The notes under the pieces: model-generated
What the model was told of the DNA's origin: nothing
The model's input: the letters and a program-made list of their open reading frames with translations, nothing else
Database searches by the model: none
Translations under genes and position numbers: made by a program
In this document: in pieces, positions 1 through 12,300 of the stretch
How the letters are laid out: each line of letters starts with the position of its first letter
Numbering within the stretch: position 1 is the stretch's first letter
DNA from: Patiria pectinifera
Lineage: Eukaryota > Echinodermata > Asteroidea > Valvatida > Asterinidae
NCBI GenBank assembly: GCA_029964075.1
Contig: CM057147.1
Coordinates: 22,465,513 to 22,529,512 of the forward strand
Reading direction: 5' to 3'
DNA length: 64,000 nt

Positions 1-600
1 TTTGCAAACATCAAAAAATAAAACTACCAAGTTTTTACGAAATATCTTACTAGGATGTTGGTAAGTGACAGTCTAAAGCATCCTGTAAAATTATGGCACC
101 TAGTGTGACGTCATTTTAAAGAAAATGGTATTGTTGTATACATTTCCAACGGTTATCAGCCGATCACCGTTGGAAAAACCTAACTATTTTTCAACTTCTG
201 CTCCAAATTAACCTTTTTTTTTACAGTTAAAATTGTGTTTGCTATTGGTTACATGTTTTCCGAAAGGGTGCAGGCCAGCTAGACTGGTTCCCTTACCTTA
301 CAATTTTTCTGGCATCTATAAATTGATCCATTTCATTTTTAGTGGAGTCAGGGAACCAGACTACTTGAACATTTTTGTTTTTCTTGTTTTTCCAGCATTT
401 TCGAACACAAAACTTCAAACATATCAGTGTAACAATATTTGATCTATAATACTAATCCCTCAAATACGTCATTGCTGAAAATTACAGCAAAAGCCAATGA
501 TGTACATTCCCTTTAAAAATAAAACACACTGTATAAAGTTTTATAAAGCTTTACCTAATTGAAAGAATTCCCTCTTTGTTTTTCACTTCCCAGTTGCATA
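1..600. repeat. Intronic repeat, copy 1 (second copy at 2040-2570)
   Basis: This stretch aligns by eye along most of its length with 2040-2570. Shared landmarks are TTTGCAAACATCA near the start, GCATCCTGT, an inverted motif around TTCCAACG/CGTTGG, CTGGTTCCC with a later GGGAACCA, and GAAAATTACAGC near the end. Both copies lie in introns of the PIWI gene. No exon is recognised in 1-760. Confidence 0.7.
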
Positions 601-760
601 TCTGATTGAAAACATACAACTCAAGTATGATTACATGATTTCCTTTGTTTAGACACGGTAATGACAAGCTGGCATCCATCAGAAGTTGAAGAAAATCTCA
701 ACTCGTGTTATTTTTTCTTTTTAAATAAATTGTTTCCAATGTTTCGTTGTTTGCTCCCAG

Positions 761-3700
761 GATGAGCGTCGGGGAATGACGGGGCCCATCCACCTCATTC
801 CCGAGCTGTGCATGCTGACCGGTCTGAGCGACGACGTCCGCGCCGATTTCCACGTCATGAAGGACATCGCCCAACACACGCGCATCTCGCCCGACCAGCG
901 CGTCCGCACGCTGACTACCTTCATCAACAGCTTTCCCAGGTAAGTGGGCAACTGTGGTCAGGGGAAATCTACTGTGCATAAATGCCTTTTTTCGCTTGTA
1001 CTCCCGCCCTGAAAACAGGACGCTGGTCAGGGCTGACGTCATTTGAGCTCTCATTGGATAGATTTGCGTGACCTGTGACGCAGAACGCTTCACACAAACT
1101 AGCTTCCGGTGCCCATCATGCGTAGCGCGCACTAGCTGCATGCGAAGGTCAATCTGTACTTCCTTCACAAGATTCTGTGAAGCTCATCAGCCCTTACCAG
1201 CGCCCTGTTTGCAGGGCGGGGGTACGAGCGAAAAATGCCTTTCTATCACCGACTGCATGAGGGCGCTGACATCAAGTTGTCTTGTTTGGTGCGTGTGTTG
1301 AAAAAGCACCCTTTAAATGTGTTCATAATGGCTGTTATTGTTGCTATATGATGGATGATGTGCCAGTAAAGGCAATGTTAAATCAATAGTTTGTACTGGA
1401 TACCGCAGTAGGTTTTTTTTAACAGTAAACCGTGGAGTCTTTTAATCCAATACCGGCCAACCCTAATTGGGAAATATACTTGAATCTTTTACTATTGTTC
1501 CTCATTGTGAACTAAGACAAGATAAGTTTGCGGTAGCACCATGTGAATAACACTCTTTTGTGAGTATGTGTGGCTCTGAAAAGAACTGGAGGGACTCAAC
1601 GTCTCGAACAGTATGCTCTGCTCGTCGTCAGGAACGTTGTTCGAAACGTTGAGTCCCTCACAAAAGAGAGTTATTCACATGGTGCTACCGCAGACTTATC
1701 TTGTCTTAGTATCTTTCCACCATGCAAACCTTCAAATCTCATCTTCCTCATTGTGGTTACCGTACAGGAACAAGGAAGCCCAGGATTATTTGAACAAGTG
1801 GCAGGTGTCTTTTGTTCCCGAGCCTGTCAAGATTGAAGCCCGAGTCATCAAGGCACAGGACATTTTCCAGAAAAATGCAGTGAGTGACTCCTCCTCTGTC
1901 CCCCCCCCCTCAAAAAAAAATAAAAATAAATAAATACACTACACTACACAGAACAACACGAAGATCCCAACGTTAAGTATACCTTTTTGCCTATTTCGCC
2001 CACTAAATAACCTCCGAGTCCATTGATTTTAAGGTAAATGTTGAACATTTGCAAACATCAGAAAACAAAACTACCAAATTATTATGAAACACCTTATTGG
2101 ACTGTAAGTGAATAACGGTCTCAAGCATCCTGTGTAATCATGGCACCTGTTGGGCTGTCATTTTTAAGAAAAGTGGAATTTTTGTACCAATTTCCAACGA
2201 TGGTCGGCCGACAATCGTTGGGGAAAAAAAAAATGACCTTTTTTTTTCAAATATTGCCCCAATTAACCAAATTTCGTTAGTCCATACTTGTTGCAATCGG
2301 TTACACATTCGTGAACGGGTGCAAGCCGGCTAGTCTGGTTCCCTGACCTGACAATTCCCTGATGTCTATAAATTACTCCGTTTCGTCTGAAGTAAGGTCA
2401 AGGAACCATACTACAAGAACAGCATTTTTTTTCTTTGCATCTATGAACACAAAACTTTAAACAGGCCAGTGTAACAATATCTGCTAAAAATACTGATCCC
2501 CAAATCCATCCATTTCTGAAAATTACAGCTAAAGCAAATGTTGTAATACAACCTTAAATTGCCCTTCAAGTGCTTTCTTTGTTTCGTTTCCAATGACTGA
2601 GCATTTCGGGGTTCAGGATGAATCCTGGAGAAGTGTTGAGGACATTGACATGTCCATTGCTGAACTGACAAACTTCTTCCCTTCGTTGCGTCCTCAAAAA
2701 CACAGCATATTCCCCCCTCCTCCCAAAAAAAGTTATGCCTATTGACCGTCCCTAGTTTCCTCTATTCATGTGACCCAAACCAAAGGTATTTCTTATTTTG
2801 GCCTAATCCACTCCGTTCACAAGTACCCCTAACCGGCAAAGAAAGTACAGTTGGGGGTGACCGACCGACGCCATCTTGCCTGACTGCAATTTTGCCGTGA
2901 CGCACGGCCGTACTACTGCCTGTACATAGTTCAAATCCCCTGGTGTACGTGCTTCACACACAAGGAACGGTGCGCGTCAACTCAGCTAAATGTCCCGCCC
3001 ATGGGACGTCATTGCTAGGTAAAAGAGCGCCCTCTTTCGTTGGCGGACAGAGCCCATAGGGTGCGCAATGGCTTCTCCATTGAAGGGGGCCTCGCGCATG
3101 TATAGGCCTTGGGTTAGTGTGTTATCATTATTTTACTGTATTCTCATTACAGAAAGTCACCTACAAGCCAGCCGACGCGGAATGGAGCCGTGAGATACGC
3201 GGTAACAAGCTACTCAACACTGTGGACCTGGAAGACTGGTTCATGATGTTCACGTCCCGCGATCAACCCAAAGCCATCGACTTCCTTCAGTCGCTGACTA
3301 GAGTCGGGCCTGGAATGGGGATGCGTGTACAGGAACCAAAAATGTGAGAAGCTAAGACCCTTGTACAGAGCTGCTCTTTTAATGTTTAAAATTTGTTATA
3401 GCGCATCATGTACTGTTGGGGTCCCTAACCCTAACCCTGTTGAATGCAACAGAAAGCAACAAAGGTAAAAAGTTGTTGCATACTGTTGCATGTTAGCAGC
3501 AGTAACCCTACTAAATTCAACAGAAAGCACCAAAGGTAAAAAGTTGTTGCACACTGTTGCATTTAGCAGCAGTAACCCTACTAAATTCAACAGAAAGCAA
3601 CAAAAGTAAAAAGGTGTTGCACACTGTTGCATTTAGCAGCAGTAACCCTACCAAATTCAACAGAAAGCAACAAAGGTAAAAAGTTGTTGCATACTGTTGC

Positions 3701-6700
3701 ATTTTTGCAGCCAACTCAAGTCCTTATGCTTTGTTGCATCTTGTTGCATTTAGCAGGGTAACTGCTCATAGTGCCAAGGTGATACAAGAGTATCCGTTCT
3801 TGTTGTTTGTTGCATTTAGCAGGGTAACTGCTTGGTGCTAAGGTTGGTGTGTAAGGGATTCACAGCACAATGCAACAGAATCCACTGTTGCAGTTTGTTG
3901 CATTTAGCTGGGTTCTCATTTGAGGTAAGTTGGATATTGTTGCATTTAGCAGGGTACCTGAAGAAGACCCGATGGGTTTAGAGTTTTTAAACACATGGGC
4001 TCTGTGCACAAACGAGAGGATGTTTTTTAACCACTTCATTCTGAACATGCAAACATAAAACCATGGCGTCTTCACGTGAGCATCAGACCTCGTCAGCAAT
4101 GTGTTTGAATGTCCCTCTGAGTGGTCTCCCCCAGCTCTCCCTTTGTAAACCGTTGAGGGGGTACTTGCGCACAGATCCCATATGCCTCATGATATTTAGC
4201 ATCTGGAAGTGAACATTGTTTCTCATTGTATAAATTCTTCCTCATCGTCTTGTGCAGGCATCAGCTGAGGGACGACAGAGCAGAAAGCTTTGTGAACTGT
4301 ATCAAACAAAACCTGACCAAATCAACACAGATGGTAAGCCATTTATTTTATTAAGGTTATTTCTTTTCTTCTTTAATGAGTAGTATATGATCAGCTTAAC
4401 CCTCACCTCACCTAAAGCTACAAAATACTACTGAGTAGTAACCTGTAGTATGCATTTCTTTCCATACAAGTGTGCACAACACATGTACAGTCGAACACCT
4501 TTAAGTCCTTTGGACTTTACAAATTACCTTGTTATGACAGGTACCTTGTATTAGCAGTAACAGAAAACAAAGAAAAACAAAGACTTGGGACCTAAAGTTT
4601 TGCTTGTTATAAGCAGGACCTTGTATTAACAGTGCACTTCTCATCAGGGTTCGACTGTAGTATTCTGTGGTATTTGGTCCTTGACTCCCAAAGAGCGTTA
4701 GGGTTAAAGTTGTGTTCCCGTGCTACTTTCAAGTTTTATCCCAAAATATTGTTCCAAGGACTCTGGCTCAGGTCCTTGAGATTATTGCTATCCAAGGGTA
4801 CTCATTGTCCCAAGTCCTCGGATAGGATAACAAGATCACACCGATTCTGTTTTATATTATAGCGGTGGTGAAAGCTTTTGATAAAGTCCACCATTCATTA
4901 CTCATTAAAACCTTGAGTCAATCTTCTTGGACAGAAAGGATATTAGGCCAAAAACAAAGCTGCATTGAAAACAAACGTTGGTAATAGACCTTTATCATGC
5001 TGCCACCATTTCAGTCATGTTCCGTGTATCCAATAACAGTACTGATTGATAATGTTTTTGTGCAAGAAGGAACCAGACTATTTTTCCTTCCAGCCTCGCT
5101 TTGGTTACGTTGATTTGAATGGGAAAAAATCAAGATGGCTGCAACATGATAATGGTCTATTGGATCAAACAAGGAGATCTCTGGGTCTATCAACATCACG
5201 AGGAAAATAAATGTTACTGAAATTGAAATATTCAATGGAAATTGATTTTTTGTTTGTGGTCAGTTGGTGTGCATCTTGCCCACCAATCGTAAGGATCGCT
5301 ACGACGCCATCAAGAAGTACTGCTGCCTGGAGGCTCCCGTGCCCAGCCAGTGCATCCTGGCCCGTACCCTCAACAAGAAGCAGACCATCATGTCGGTGGC
5401 CACCAAGATTGCCATGCAGATCAACTGCAAGATGGGTGGCGAGCTGTGGGCGGTGGACATCCCGGTAAGTGGTCAAATGTGGCTTACTGCATATGCATAT
5501 GCACTCTAATCAGGAATGTAAGGCCTCCTGCATTTGAAAACACAAGTCTCAAAACGTCACTTTTTTCAAACTATTTTACCCCAATTATTTTTTATTATGT
5601 AATATTTTGTATTACAGCCTCCTTCGCCATTTTTGAGTTGCAGATTTTAAAATTAATGCCATATGTGTGTGCACTTTCCTTGAAACAAATTCATGCAAAC
5701 ATGTCAGAACCCAGTTTATCCGTGTTTCCTGACAAGCTCTCAATTATGGGAAACAATCCATGCAAAAGACTTGGTTCATGAGTATTTATTTGGAATTCAT
5801 AAATACCTTAGACAGTTTACGCATTCCTATTGGTCGAGAACCTGTCAAGTGGCCGGTCTTAAACGGATGATAAAGACCGGCCACCCACCGATCTTAAACA
5901 GAGTGTTATAATACCTCGCAAACACACATTTATTCCCTTATTATTGAGGCTTATATTTAATTGTTGTCTTCAGCCCAAGAAAATGATGGTCATCGGGATT
6001 GACTCCTACCATGACTCCTCCACTAGAGGGCGCTCTGTCGGTGGATTTGTTGCAACACTGAACGATAACCTCACCAGGTAAATGCTTTCGTGTTCGCTTT
6101 TATTCCGTCTTCTCCAAAAAATATGGCCCCGATGTCCCAATTACAGTCCATGTTCGTGTTATGAGGGCATCTTGTCATTCATGCAGTGAACAGTATCCTG
6201 CAAAATCCTCCAACTGCCTCCAAGTGAAAATGGCATACAGCCTCTATCGGGCAAAATCCTCCGTTTTTTCTTGACTCTGGTCCTTGGAGGGGTGACCACT
6301 GCCTCAATCCTGCAAAATCCTCAAGCAGAGACTGTCAATATCTTGAGGCAGAGCCAGTGACATCCTGGAGCAGTGCGGAGGATTCCAAGTATGATCTTGG
6401 CCTAAATTTATGCACGGCTAAGCATAAACAACGCAAGACTTTGATACAGTGCATCCTCCAAAATCAGCCACACATTTTTGCCACACATGATGCAATCAAG
6501 CTACACGAGACGTTTGTCGACCCTGGTCAATTTTTTTTTTAACGGATTTGAAAAGAGCATAATCTCAGCATTACTGCTGAGAAAACTGCATGCTAATACC
6601 ATCTTTAGTTCAAAAATTATGGAAGTCGGAACACCAAGAGATGTGATGAAGTGATGTGATAAAGTGGCCCTATTTTGGCCTGTATCTCCAGATAAAAACT

Positions 6701-8662
6701 CCCAACAAACGACTCATTTAGCTTGATCGCATCACACATTGAGACTCAATCCTGCAAAATCTTCCATTTTAGAAAATGAGCATTTTGGAAAGATTTGGGA
6801 AGGTTGGGGTTAATGATGTGTTTCCTTTGTGTTATGGCTGTGCAGATACTACTCCCGCTGCACGTTCCAACACACGGGTCAGGAGCTGATCGACGGTCTA
6901 AAGGTCTGCATGCAGGGTGAGTATCACTGGGTCTTTGTCACTGTCTGTCTGTATGTCTGGCTGTCTGATTGGTACCCTAGGGGTACACTAGGGTACCACT
7001 TAACCGAAGCATTGCTCTGCAGAAAGAAAAAATATCATATGGGCCATCAAAATGTGGTGTTGGGCCAAAAAAAAATAATAATCGGTCTCTGGTCAGACCG
7101 AAGTTCCGGGATTGATGGGGGGACGCATTTTTTTTTTTTTTTTGGGTGGCTTTTTTTCTTTCTTTTTTTCAAACTTGAATTGTACAGACAAGGTGGGTAC
7201 TATTTTGCTTTTTGTGTCCTCATTATACATTGGTGTCCTCCATAATTTGCCTTGGTGCCCTTTATCATTTGCCTTGGTGCAATTTCCCCATTCCTTGGTG
7301 CTCCTTGGTACAAAAATTTGAGGAGCTGCGGCAATGGAGGGCGCTGTTGTAGCTTCAGTGTTTATTTGAAAAAAAAAAGGTTGACGCGCATGATTAAAAT
7401 CGACGCGCACGCTGACCAGAGACCCGAGTAATTTTTTTTTTTGGCCTTATGTTAACAGTTTTATTTTGACACTTTAATGTTAAATCTTTATCGTTGTGGT
7501 TCGGGAAACTGAAATCATTTATTTTTAAAGTGAGTTCTTAAACCTCAGTTTTACATGGTTTACGGTAGGCTAGATCATTTGCAGCTATCCCAAAAAGTGA
7601 CTGAAAAATTCAGTGAAATCAGTTGATATAATGATTAAAATGAACCTAGATCAATTTATTTTGCCCAAAAATATGATGTTTATAGAAAAAAAACGATTCA
7701 AATCTGTGATTTAAAAAAAAAAAAAAAGTTGACTTAAATCTCAAGTTCAATTTAAATCAACGTGATTTAAATCGGCCAACCTTGCCTGTAAACTACCCAT
7801 ACGTTTAAAAAGTGCACTGTTAGTTTTGGGCCTGAGGGAAGGTCTCGGATTTGCCAGTCAGTCGGATGGGAATGCCACTGATTTTTGCCTGATGAGACTG
7901 TTAAAGGTATAGTCCATCATTTGTAATTTGTGCATTTTGTTTGTTGGAAGCAACAAAAGTGCTCAATATCTGAACAAAGATGCTGAACAACCAATCTGAC
8001 AAATTTTCAGCTCAGCTTTAGCTGCATTTTTTGAGAAAAACAACATTCTAGGATCTCGATTTCAAATCAAAAGTTGCTGAATCATGTTTTGAATTGGGCC
8101 TGAATCCAGCATCCGAGACACGTTCTCACTGAGCTGATTGCAGCTACGCGATGTCACGCACTGATCCGACGAATTATAGCAACTGGGTGTGCGTCGTGCC
8201 AATGCTTGCGCACTCTTTACCGAATAACAAAACAAACTACTAATTTGAATTTCCTAGGGTGCTTCTTAAGACGCACCGTTGGAAAGGCCTTCTTTTGTTG
8301 ATTTCTTCAAAATGACAGCTTGCCAGAAAGAATAATTTCACAGGGAGTTTAGTCCCCTTACTATCTTTCAACCAAGTATGTTTTTCAACAATAATTACGC
8401 CAGTTACTCTTTGGATGGCTGCAAATGATGGACTTTGGCTTGAAGCATTTTTGCATCTGTTCTATCTTTATCTCATCTCTGGCTCTCTTGACTCTTTCTG
8501 TTCAACAGCTGCCCTCCGCAAGTACGCCGAGATCAACAAGACCCTGCCAGACCGGGTCATCATCTACCGTGACGGTGTGGGAGACGGCCAGCTGCCTGCC
8601 GTGGTGGAGCACGAACTGCCTCAGATCATTGACACCTTCAAGACGCTGGGCACCAACTGGAA
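761..8662 (+). CDS. PIWI-clade Argonaute, internal part (5' and 3' ends missing)
   Basis: Eight exons with GT-AG borders and matching phases: 761-939, 1768-1879, 3153-3343, 4258-4333, 5264-5464, 5974-6077, 6846-6916, 8509-8662. They encode about 362 residues running from the linker after PAZ ([14 protein letters not shown]) through MID ([23 protein letters not shown]) into the PIWI RNase H fold. Two catalytic aspartates of the slicer site are visible: [11 protein letters not shown] (fragment residue D263) and [11 protein letters not shown] (D333). YRDGVGDGQ is typical of PIWI rather than AGO proteins. The family binds piRNAs and silences transposons in the germline. The N-domain and PAZ lie before this window. 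The last roughly 100 residues, including the catalytic His and the C-terminal end, are not found: the exon at 8662 stops in phase 2 just before an assembly gap. It resembles PIWIL1/PIWIL2, but I cannot assign the paralogue. Confidence 0.93.
975..1246. mobile_element. Palindromic MITE-like element in PIWI intron
   Basis: The left arm (about 983-1040: AAATGCC, TTTTTCGCTTGTACTCCCGCCCTG, GACGCTGGTCAGGGCTGA) reappears inverted at about 1184-1246 (CAGCCCTTACCAGCGCCCTG, GGGCGGGGGTACGAGCG, AAATGCC). The roughly 145-bp middle has no coding potential. The structure fits a non-autonomous DNA transposon. I could not identify a target-site duplication. Confidence 0.7.
1512..1709. mobile_element. MITE with 53-bp terminal inverted repeats carrying a histone-stem-loop-like motif
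   Basis: Bases 1512-1564 (starting CTAAGACAAGATAAG) are repeated inverted at 1657-1709 (ending CTTATCTTGTCTTAG) with only a few mismatches. Between the arms is a second fold around GGGACTCAACG/CGTTGAGTCCC. Positions 1569-1588 read GTGGCTCTGAAAAGAACTGG, close to the reverse complement of the histone 3' stem-loop found at 30832-30847. A related copy lies at about 42000-42130. The open frames over this region are in the repeat. Confidence 0.8.
2040..2570. repeat. Intronic repeat, copy 2
   Basis: Diverged second copy of the 1-600 repeat in the next large PIWI intron, same orientation. The contained palindrome CTGGTTCCCTGACC ... GGTCAAGGAACCA suggests that it is itself an inverted-repeat element. 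Confidence 0.65.
3424..3715. repeat. 70-bp minisatellite in PIWI intron (about 4 copies)
   Basis: The phrase CAGCAGTAACCCTAC recurs at 3497, 3567 and 3637, so the unit is 70 bp. Each unit contains AATTCAACAGAAAGCAACAA and GTTGTTGCA. Degenerate GTTGCATTTAGCAGGGTAAC pieces continue to about 3960. Open frames in this interval are repeat translation. Confidence 0.85.
4981..5164. mobile_element. Short inverted-repeat element (MITE-like) in PIWI intron
   Basis: AATAGACCTTTATCATG at about 4983 is inverted at about 5145 as CATGATAATGGTCTATT, with extra pairing inside (GCTGCCACC / GGCTGCAAC). It ends about 100 bp before the exon at 5264. Confidence 0.6.
5820..5900. repeat. Inverted repeat around GGCCGGTCTT / AAGACCGGCC
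   Basis: GGCCGGTCTTAAAC and AAAGACCGGCC face each other about 10 bp apart, giving a stable hairpin in the PIWI intron just before the exon at 5974. Its family is unknown. Confidence 0.5.
6180..6813. mobile_element. CAATCCTGCAAAATCC repeat, copy 1 (interrupted)
   Basis: Copy of a dispersed roughly 420-bp family also present at 15240-15639, 16105-16524 and 54900-55316. Landmarks are ATCCTGCAAAATCC, GGTGACCACTGCCT, GACTGTCAATAT, GAGGCAGAGCCAGTGACATCC and the end GGGTTAA (TTAA at 6810-6813). About 240 bp between 6497 and 6738 does not match the other copies, so this copy looks disrupted by an insertion. Confidence 0.75.
7062..7446. mobile_element. GGGCC-A(n) terminal-inverted-repeat element
   Basis: GGGCCAAAAAAAAATAATAA followed by GGTCTCTGGTCAG at the left end is inverted at the right end (CTGACCAGAGACC, then a long T run and GGCC at 7443-7446). 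The same kind of end occurs at 32473-33345 and 53556-53816. No coding potential was seen inside. Confidence 0.7.
7901..8443. mobile_element. TTAA-type element, TATAGTCCATCATTTG family, copy 1
   Basis: TTAAAGGTATAGTCCATCAT at the left and GCAAATGATGGACTTTGGCT at the right form decayed inverted ends. The body matches 32551-33051 almost end to end (GTGCATTTTGTTTG, GAAGCAACA, CCGTTGGAAA, CACAGGGAGTTTAGT). The right end sits 66 bp before the PIWI exon at 8509. Confidence 0.75.
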
Positions 8663-8702
8663 GTGAGTCCCGTTTAAACTTAGTTCGTCTAATAATATAC
8701 CG

Positions 8703-8835
8703 CAGGGTTTCCCACAGTCGTGGAAAAATCCAGGAAAAGCCTTGGAATCTTGGAAGCTATCGTAAAAAGTCATGAAAAAGTCATGGAATTTTGTTATTCC
8801 TAGAAGAACTTCATGCAAAATTGATGAAACCCTGC
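8703..8835. mobile_element. CAGGGTTTCCC-ended MITE, copy 1
   Basis: GCAGGGTTTCCCACAGTC at the left and GATGAAACCCTG at the right form inverted ends. A related sequence in the opposite orientation occurs at 52430-52590 (ends in GTGGAAACCCTG). Ends of this type occur in hAT MITEs, but no 8-bp duplication is clear here. Confidence 0.6.
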
Positions 8836-8887
8836 ACAACCCACAATGTCATGGTGCTTCCTATTTGCTTATAGCAGTCTTCCAGTT

Positions 8888-9387
8888 NNNNNNNNNNNNN
8901 NNNNNNNNNNNNNNNNNNNNNNNNNNNNNNNNNNNNNNNNNNNNNNNNNNNNNNNNNNNNNNNNNNNNNNNNNNNNNNNNNNNNNNNNNNNNNNNNNNNN
9001 NNNNNNNNNNNNNNNNNNNNNNNNNNNNNNNNNNNNNNNNNNNNNNNNNNNNNNNNNNNNNNNNNNNNNNNNNNNNNNNNNNNNNNNNNNNNNNNNNNNN
9101 NNNNNNNNNNNNNNNNNNNNNNNNNNNNNNNNNNNNNNNNNNNNNNNNNNNNNNNNNNNNNNNNNNNNNNNNNNNNNNNNNNNNNNNNNNNNNNNNNNNN
9201 NNNNNNNNNNNNNNNNNNNNNNNNNNNNNNNNNNNNNNNNNNNNNNNNNNNNNNNNNNNNNNNNNNNNNNNNNNNNNNNNNNNNNNNNNNNNNNNNNNNN
9301 NNNNNNNNNNNNNNNNNNNNNNNNNNNNNNNNNNNNNNNNNNNNNNNNNNNNNNNNNNNNNNNNNNNNNNNNNNNNNNNNNNNNNNN
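8888..9387. other. Assembly gap of exactly 500 N
   Basis: An exact 500-base N run is normally a placeholder for a gap of unknown size. It lies directly downstream of the last visible PIWI exon, so the missing 3' exons may be inside it. Confidence 0.99.
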
Positions 9388-12300
9388 ATAGTGGTCCGAA
9401 AACCTGTTTAGCAGTGGTTAAGCTTACCAAATCTAATAATTAAAGGGTTTACAGTACAGAATTTACAATGGCAAGTTATGGCGACCATTTTAGCAGTCTA
9501 TGTACTATACTCCGTACATGTAGATATTCTTGTTGGTGGAAATTTCAAGTTTTACCTGTTAATCAGAATTTTACTTAAATCCTGATCTCTTTGGGTTTTT
9601 AAAACCCTGCCTTTTTTTGAAAGAGTCCTACATGTACATTGTATTGCTTTTTCAAAAAAACCTGTACTAATTTTTACCAAACACTCATGAAAGCAGCTCT
9701 GTTTTCTCAATTCTCCATGCCCTCCCAAAAAAGACTTTGAAATTACAACAAATTTCACAAAAACAAAGAATCAAAATAAATGAAGTTAATTAAACACAAA
9801 CGAGAATTGGTTTGATCAAGTTTCTTCTCAAGACTCAATCACTATAAATATTTATCTAATTTGTTTTTCTACACATACAATTGTACATTCATCCGGTTGG
9901 AAATTAAATTGACAGTTTAAGAACCTCTGGGCCTGTGTGTGTTACATGCAGTGGGAATACTTAGCTCGGAAGCACATTTGTGTGTTTAAGTGGAGTAAAG
10001 CCAAATACATGTAAAGGCGTCCTGCCTTTTTGAAAAAAAGGAAGAAGGCAGCCCTTTTGTTTCTCTTTTTTTCCAAAAGGACCGGCTGGGCTATTTTTCA
10101 AGATGGCCGCCAGCTTTTTTTTAAAAATGGCCGCCACTTGGACTCAAGAAATGACATACCAGCTTTATATAGTCTAGATGCAACAGACAAAGAGGCCAAA
10201 ATGATGTCACTGTTTAAAATTTATCGTTTTTCCTTTTTCTTTTTTCAAAAAAAAAAGGAAAAAAAAGAAAAGGAGGCGACCTCCAAAAAGGAAGCTGGCG
10301 GGGACGCTAAACATGTTTACTTTTCTATTCTGGTTGTACTCGGAACCATACTTCTTCTTTAGAGCAAGTCTCTTCACACAATGTGTATCTATTAACTTGC
10401 GGGTCATTCTATAAATTTGGGGTCCACTTTTTTTTCCTGTCCCTGTTACATCCGACATGATCATGTCTGATCAATGCATTCCTTAATTAACCCTCCTGCT
10501 GTCTGAACAGTCACAGACAGTCAAAAAATCAATCCTCTTCCCTGCCATGCCTTTAACACAGGCTAGTCACCAACAGTCAGATCACATTTCAAGCAAGCAC
10601 TGTGACAAGTCAAATCCAGTCAACAGACAAAAGTAGGCAAGTGGTAGGCACACCTGGTGTATCAAGCACCTACAGTCAAAGCAAAGCTGTATCAAGTTAC
10701 ATAAACAGCCACAGCCAGTCAATTCTGCTTTATATAGGCAGGGAGCACTGACTCAACCATTAATAACAGTCACTTGACTGATTTTCACTAAAAGGACAAC
10801 TTCGCACAGAATGTATGTCTGCTTCCAGGGTTTTAATGCAGTCGTCCTCCAAAATGATTATGAATTTAGCAAACTACCTACCCAACAAATAAACAATCGT
10901 TTGAAGTAATTCTTCTTGATATTGAAAATTACAAAATACTAAGGTTTACAAGAGGACAGGAAAAATTCAAACTTTGGACCCTAATTGTTTAGAACGACCT
11001 TTCTGTCAAACGAAGACACTGTGTTGCCTGAAAAAAACAATGCATCTTTTCCATGCCTTTGTCATTTTTGACTTTTTGGCATGTTCAGTAACACATTGTT
11101 TTGTACCCTTTTACCAAATGACTTATTACATGTATCGTTACCTCAGCACTCAATTTACCAAGCCCCAAGTTGTCATTTGCAAACACAAATCATTTTTCTT
11201 TTTCTGATTCACAAAAAGGCTACTTTTTCTGTTGATATTTTAATTTTTTGATTTTTTTTTAATTTTTCAGGCTTTCAAGCAGACCCAGGTGAAAAAGTAG
11301 AACAGCAGGATCAACCAAAAAAAAGCAGGATAAAAGAAGGACTTTGGAGGACAAAATCAGGATAAAAGTTGGACTTTTGCGGGCTTTCAGGAAGAAGTTT
11401 TCATTGATACTCACCCATGTCCACTTCATCATAAGCCTCAGCTCATTTGGCATGTTCTGTACTCACAACACTTGTGCTCCATCCTCAACTAAAGCTCTTG
11501 GAAGTACTGTTACAGTACTCCTGCGCCCAAGCCCTTCATTGTGTGATTTAAATATGACAGTGTAACACTATTATGAAAGATATTCAATGAGATTTCACTT
11601 TTTCGGAGTTGTGGGACAAAAAAGTAGGAAAAAGCAAGGTAAATTAGGGACAAGCAGGAATACTTGAAAGCCTGATTTTTTAATAGTTTTTTTTAGAAAA
11701 GCTATTAGCCCTTGATCTCAATAATCACAATTTTCTAAAACACTTACATTGGAACAGTTCTTTCTTTACACAATGTGAAAAGGCCCAACAAGGTACAAGA
11801 AATAATTAGCAATTTTCTGCAAAGTCTGCATACATGTAGTTGGGCACGCACCATGATAACATTGATAATTTATTGAAGGGGGGAAAAGGTGTACTGTATG
11901 TAAATTTGCTAAATTGGCAGTGGGGCTTGGCGATACTTTTGGAAGGAATATGCATTGGCAAAGAAGTAGGTAAACACACTTAAAATCTTAGTTAAGATGC
12001 TCATCGCTTTGGATTTCCTTTACTTTTCAGTAAGCAATCATGGCACTGGGCCCTGGCATGTAGTAAGGATTTCCTGACGATAATGCACACATTTTTTTTA
12101 TCATTGTGTCGGTGTAGCTGTGTATAAACATCAGAAGCTCATTCTATCTGAAACCTAGAAAAATAAGGATGTTGTCCGACTTTCAAAATTCCAGTGCCAT
12201 TTCCTCCGTTCTAAACAATTATAGGTCTCAATTTCCATACAACATGGCTGAAGCACTGAATGTTACACTCTCCAAATGATAAAAAGTGTGTATTAGCGTC

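Noticed and set aside
5165-5476. Minus-strand 103-residue frame and plus-strand 85-residue frame
   Set aside because: Shadows of the PIWI exon 5264-5464 in other frames; the correct frame has splice sites and family motifs.
8772-9443. Frames of 181-223 residues
   Set aside because: They consist of the N gap read as unknown residues.
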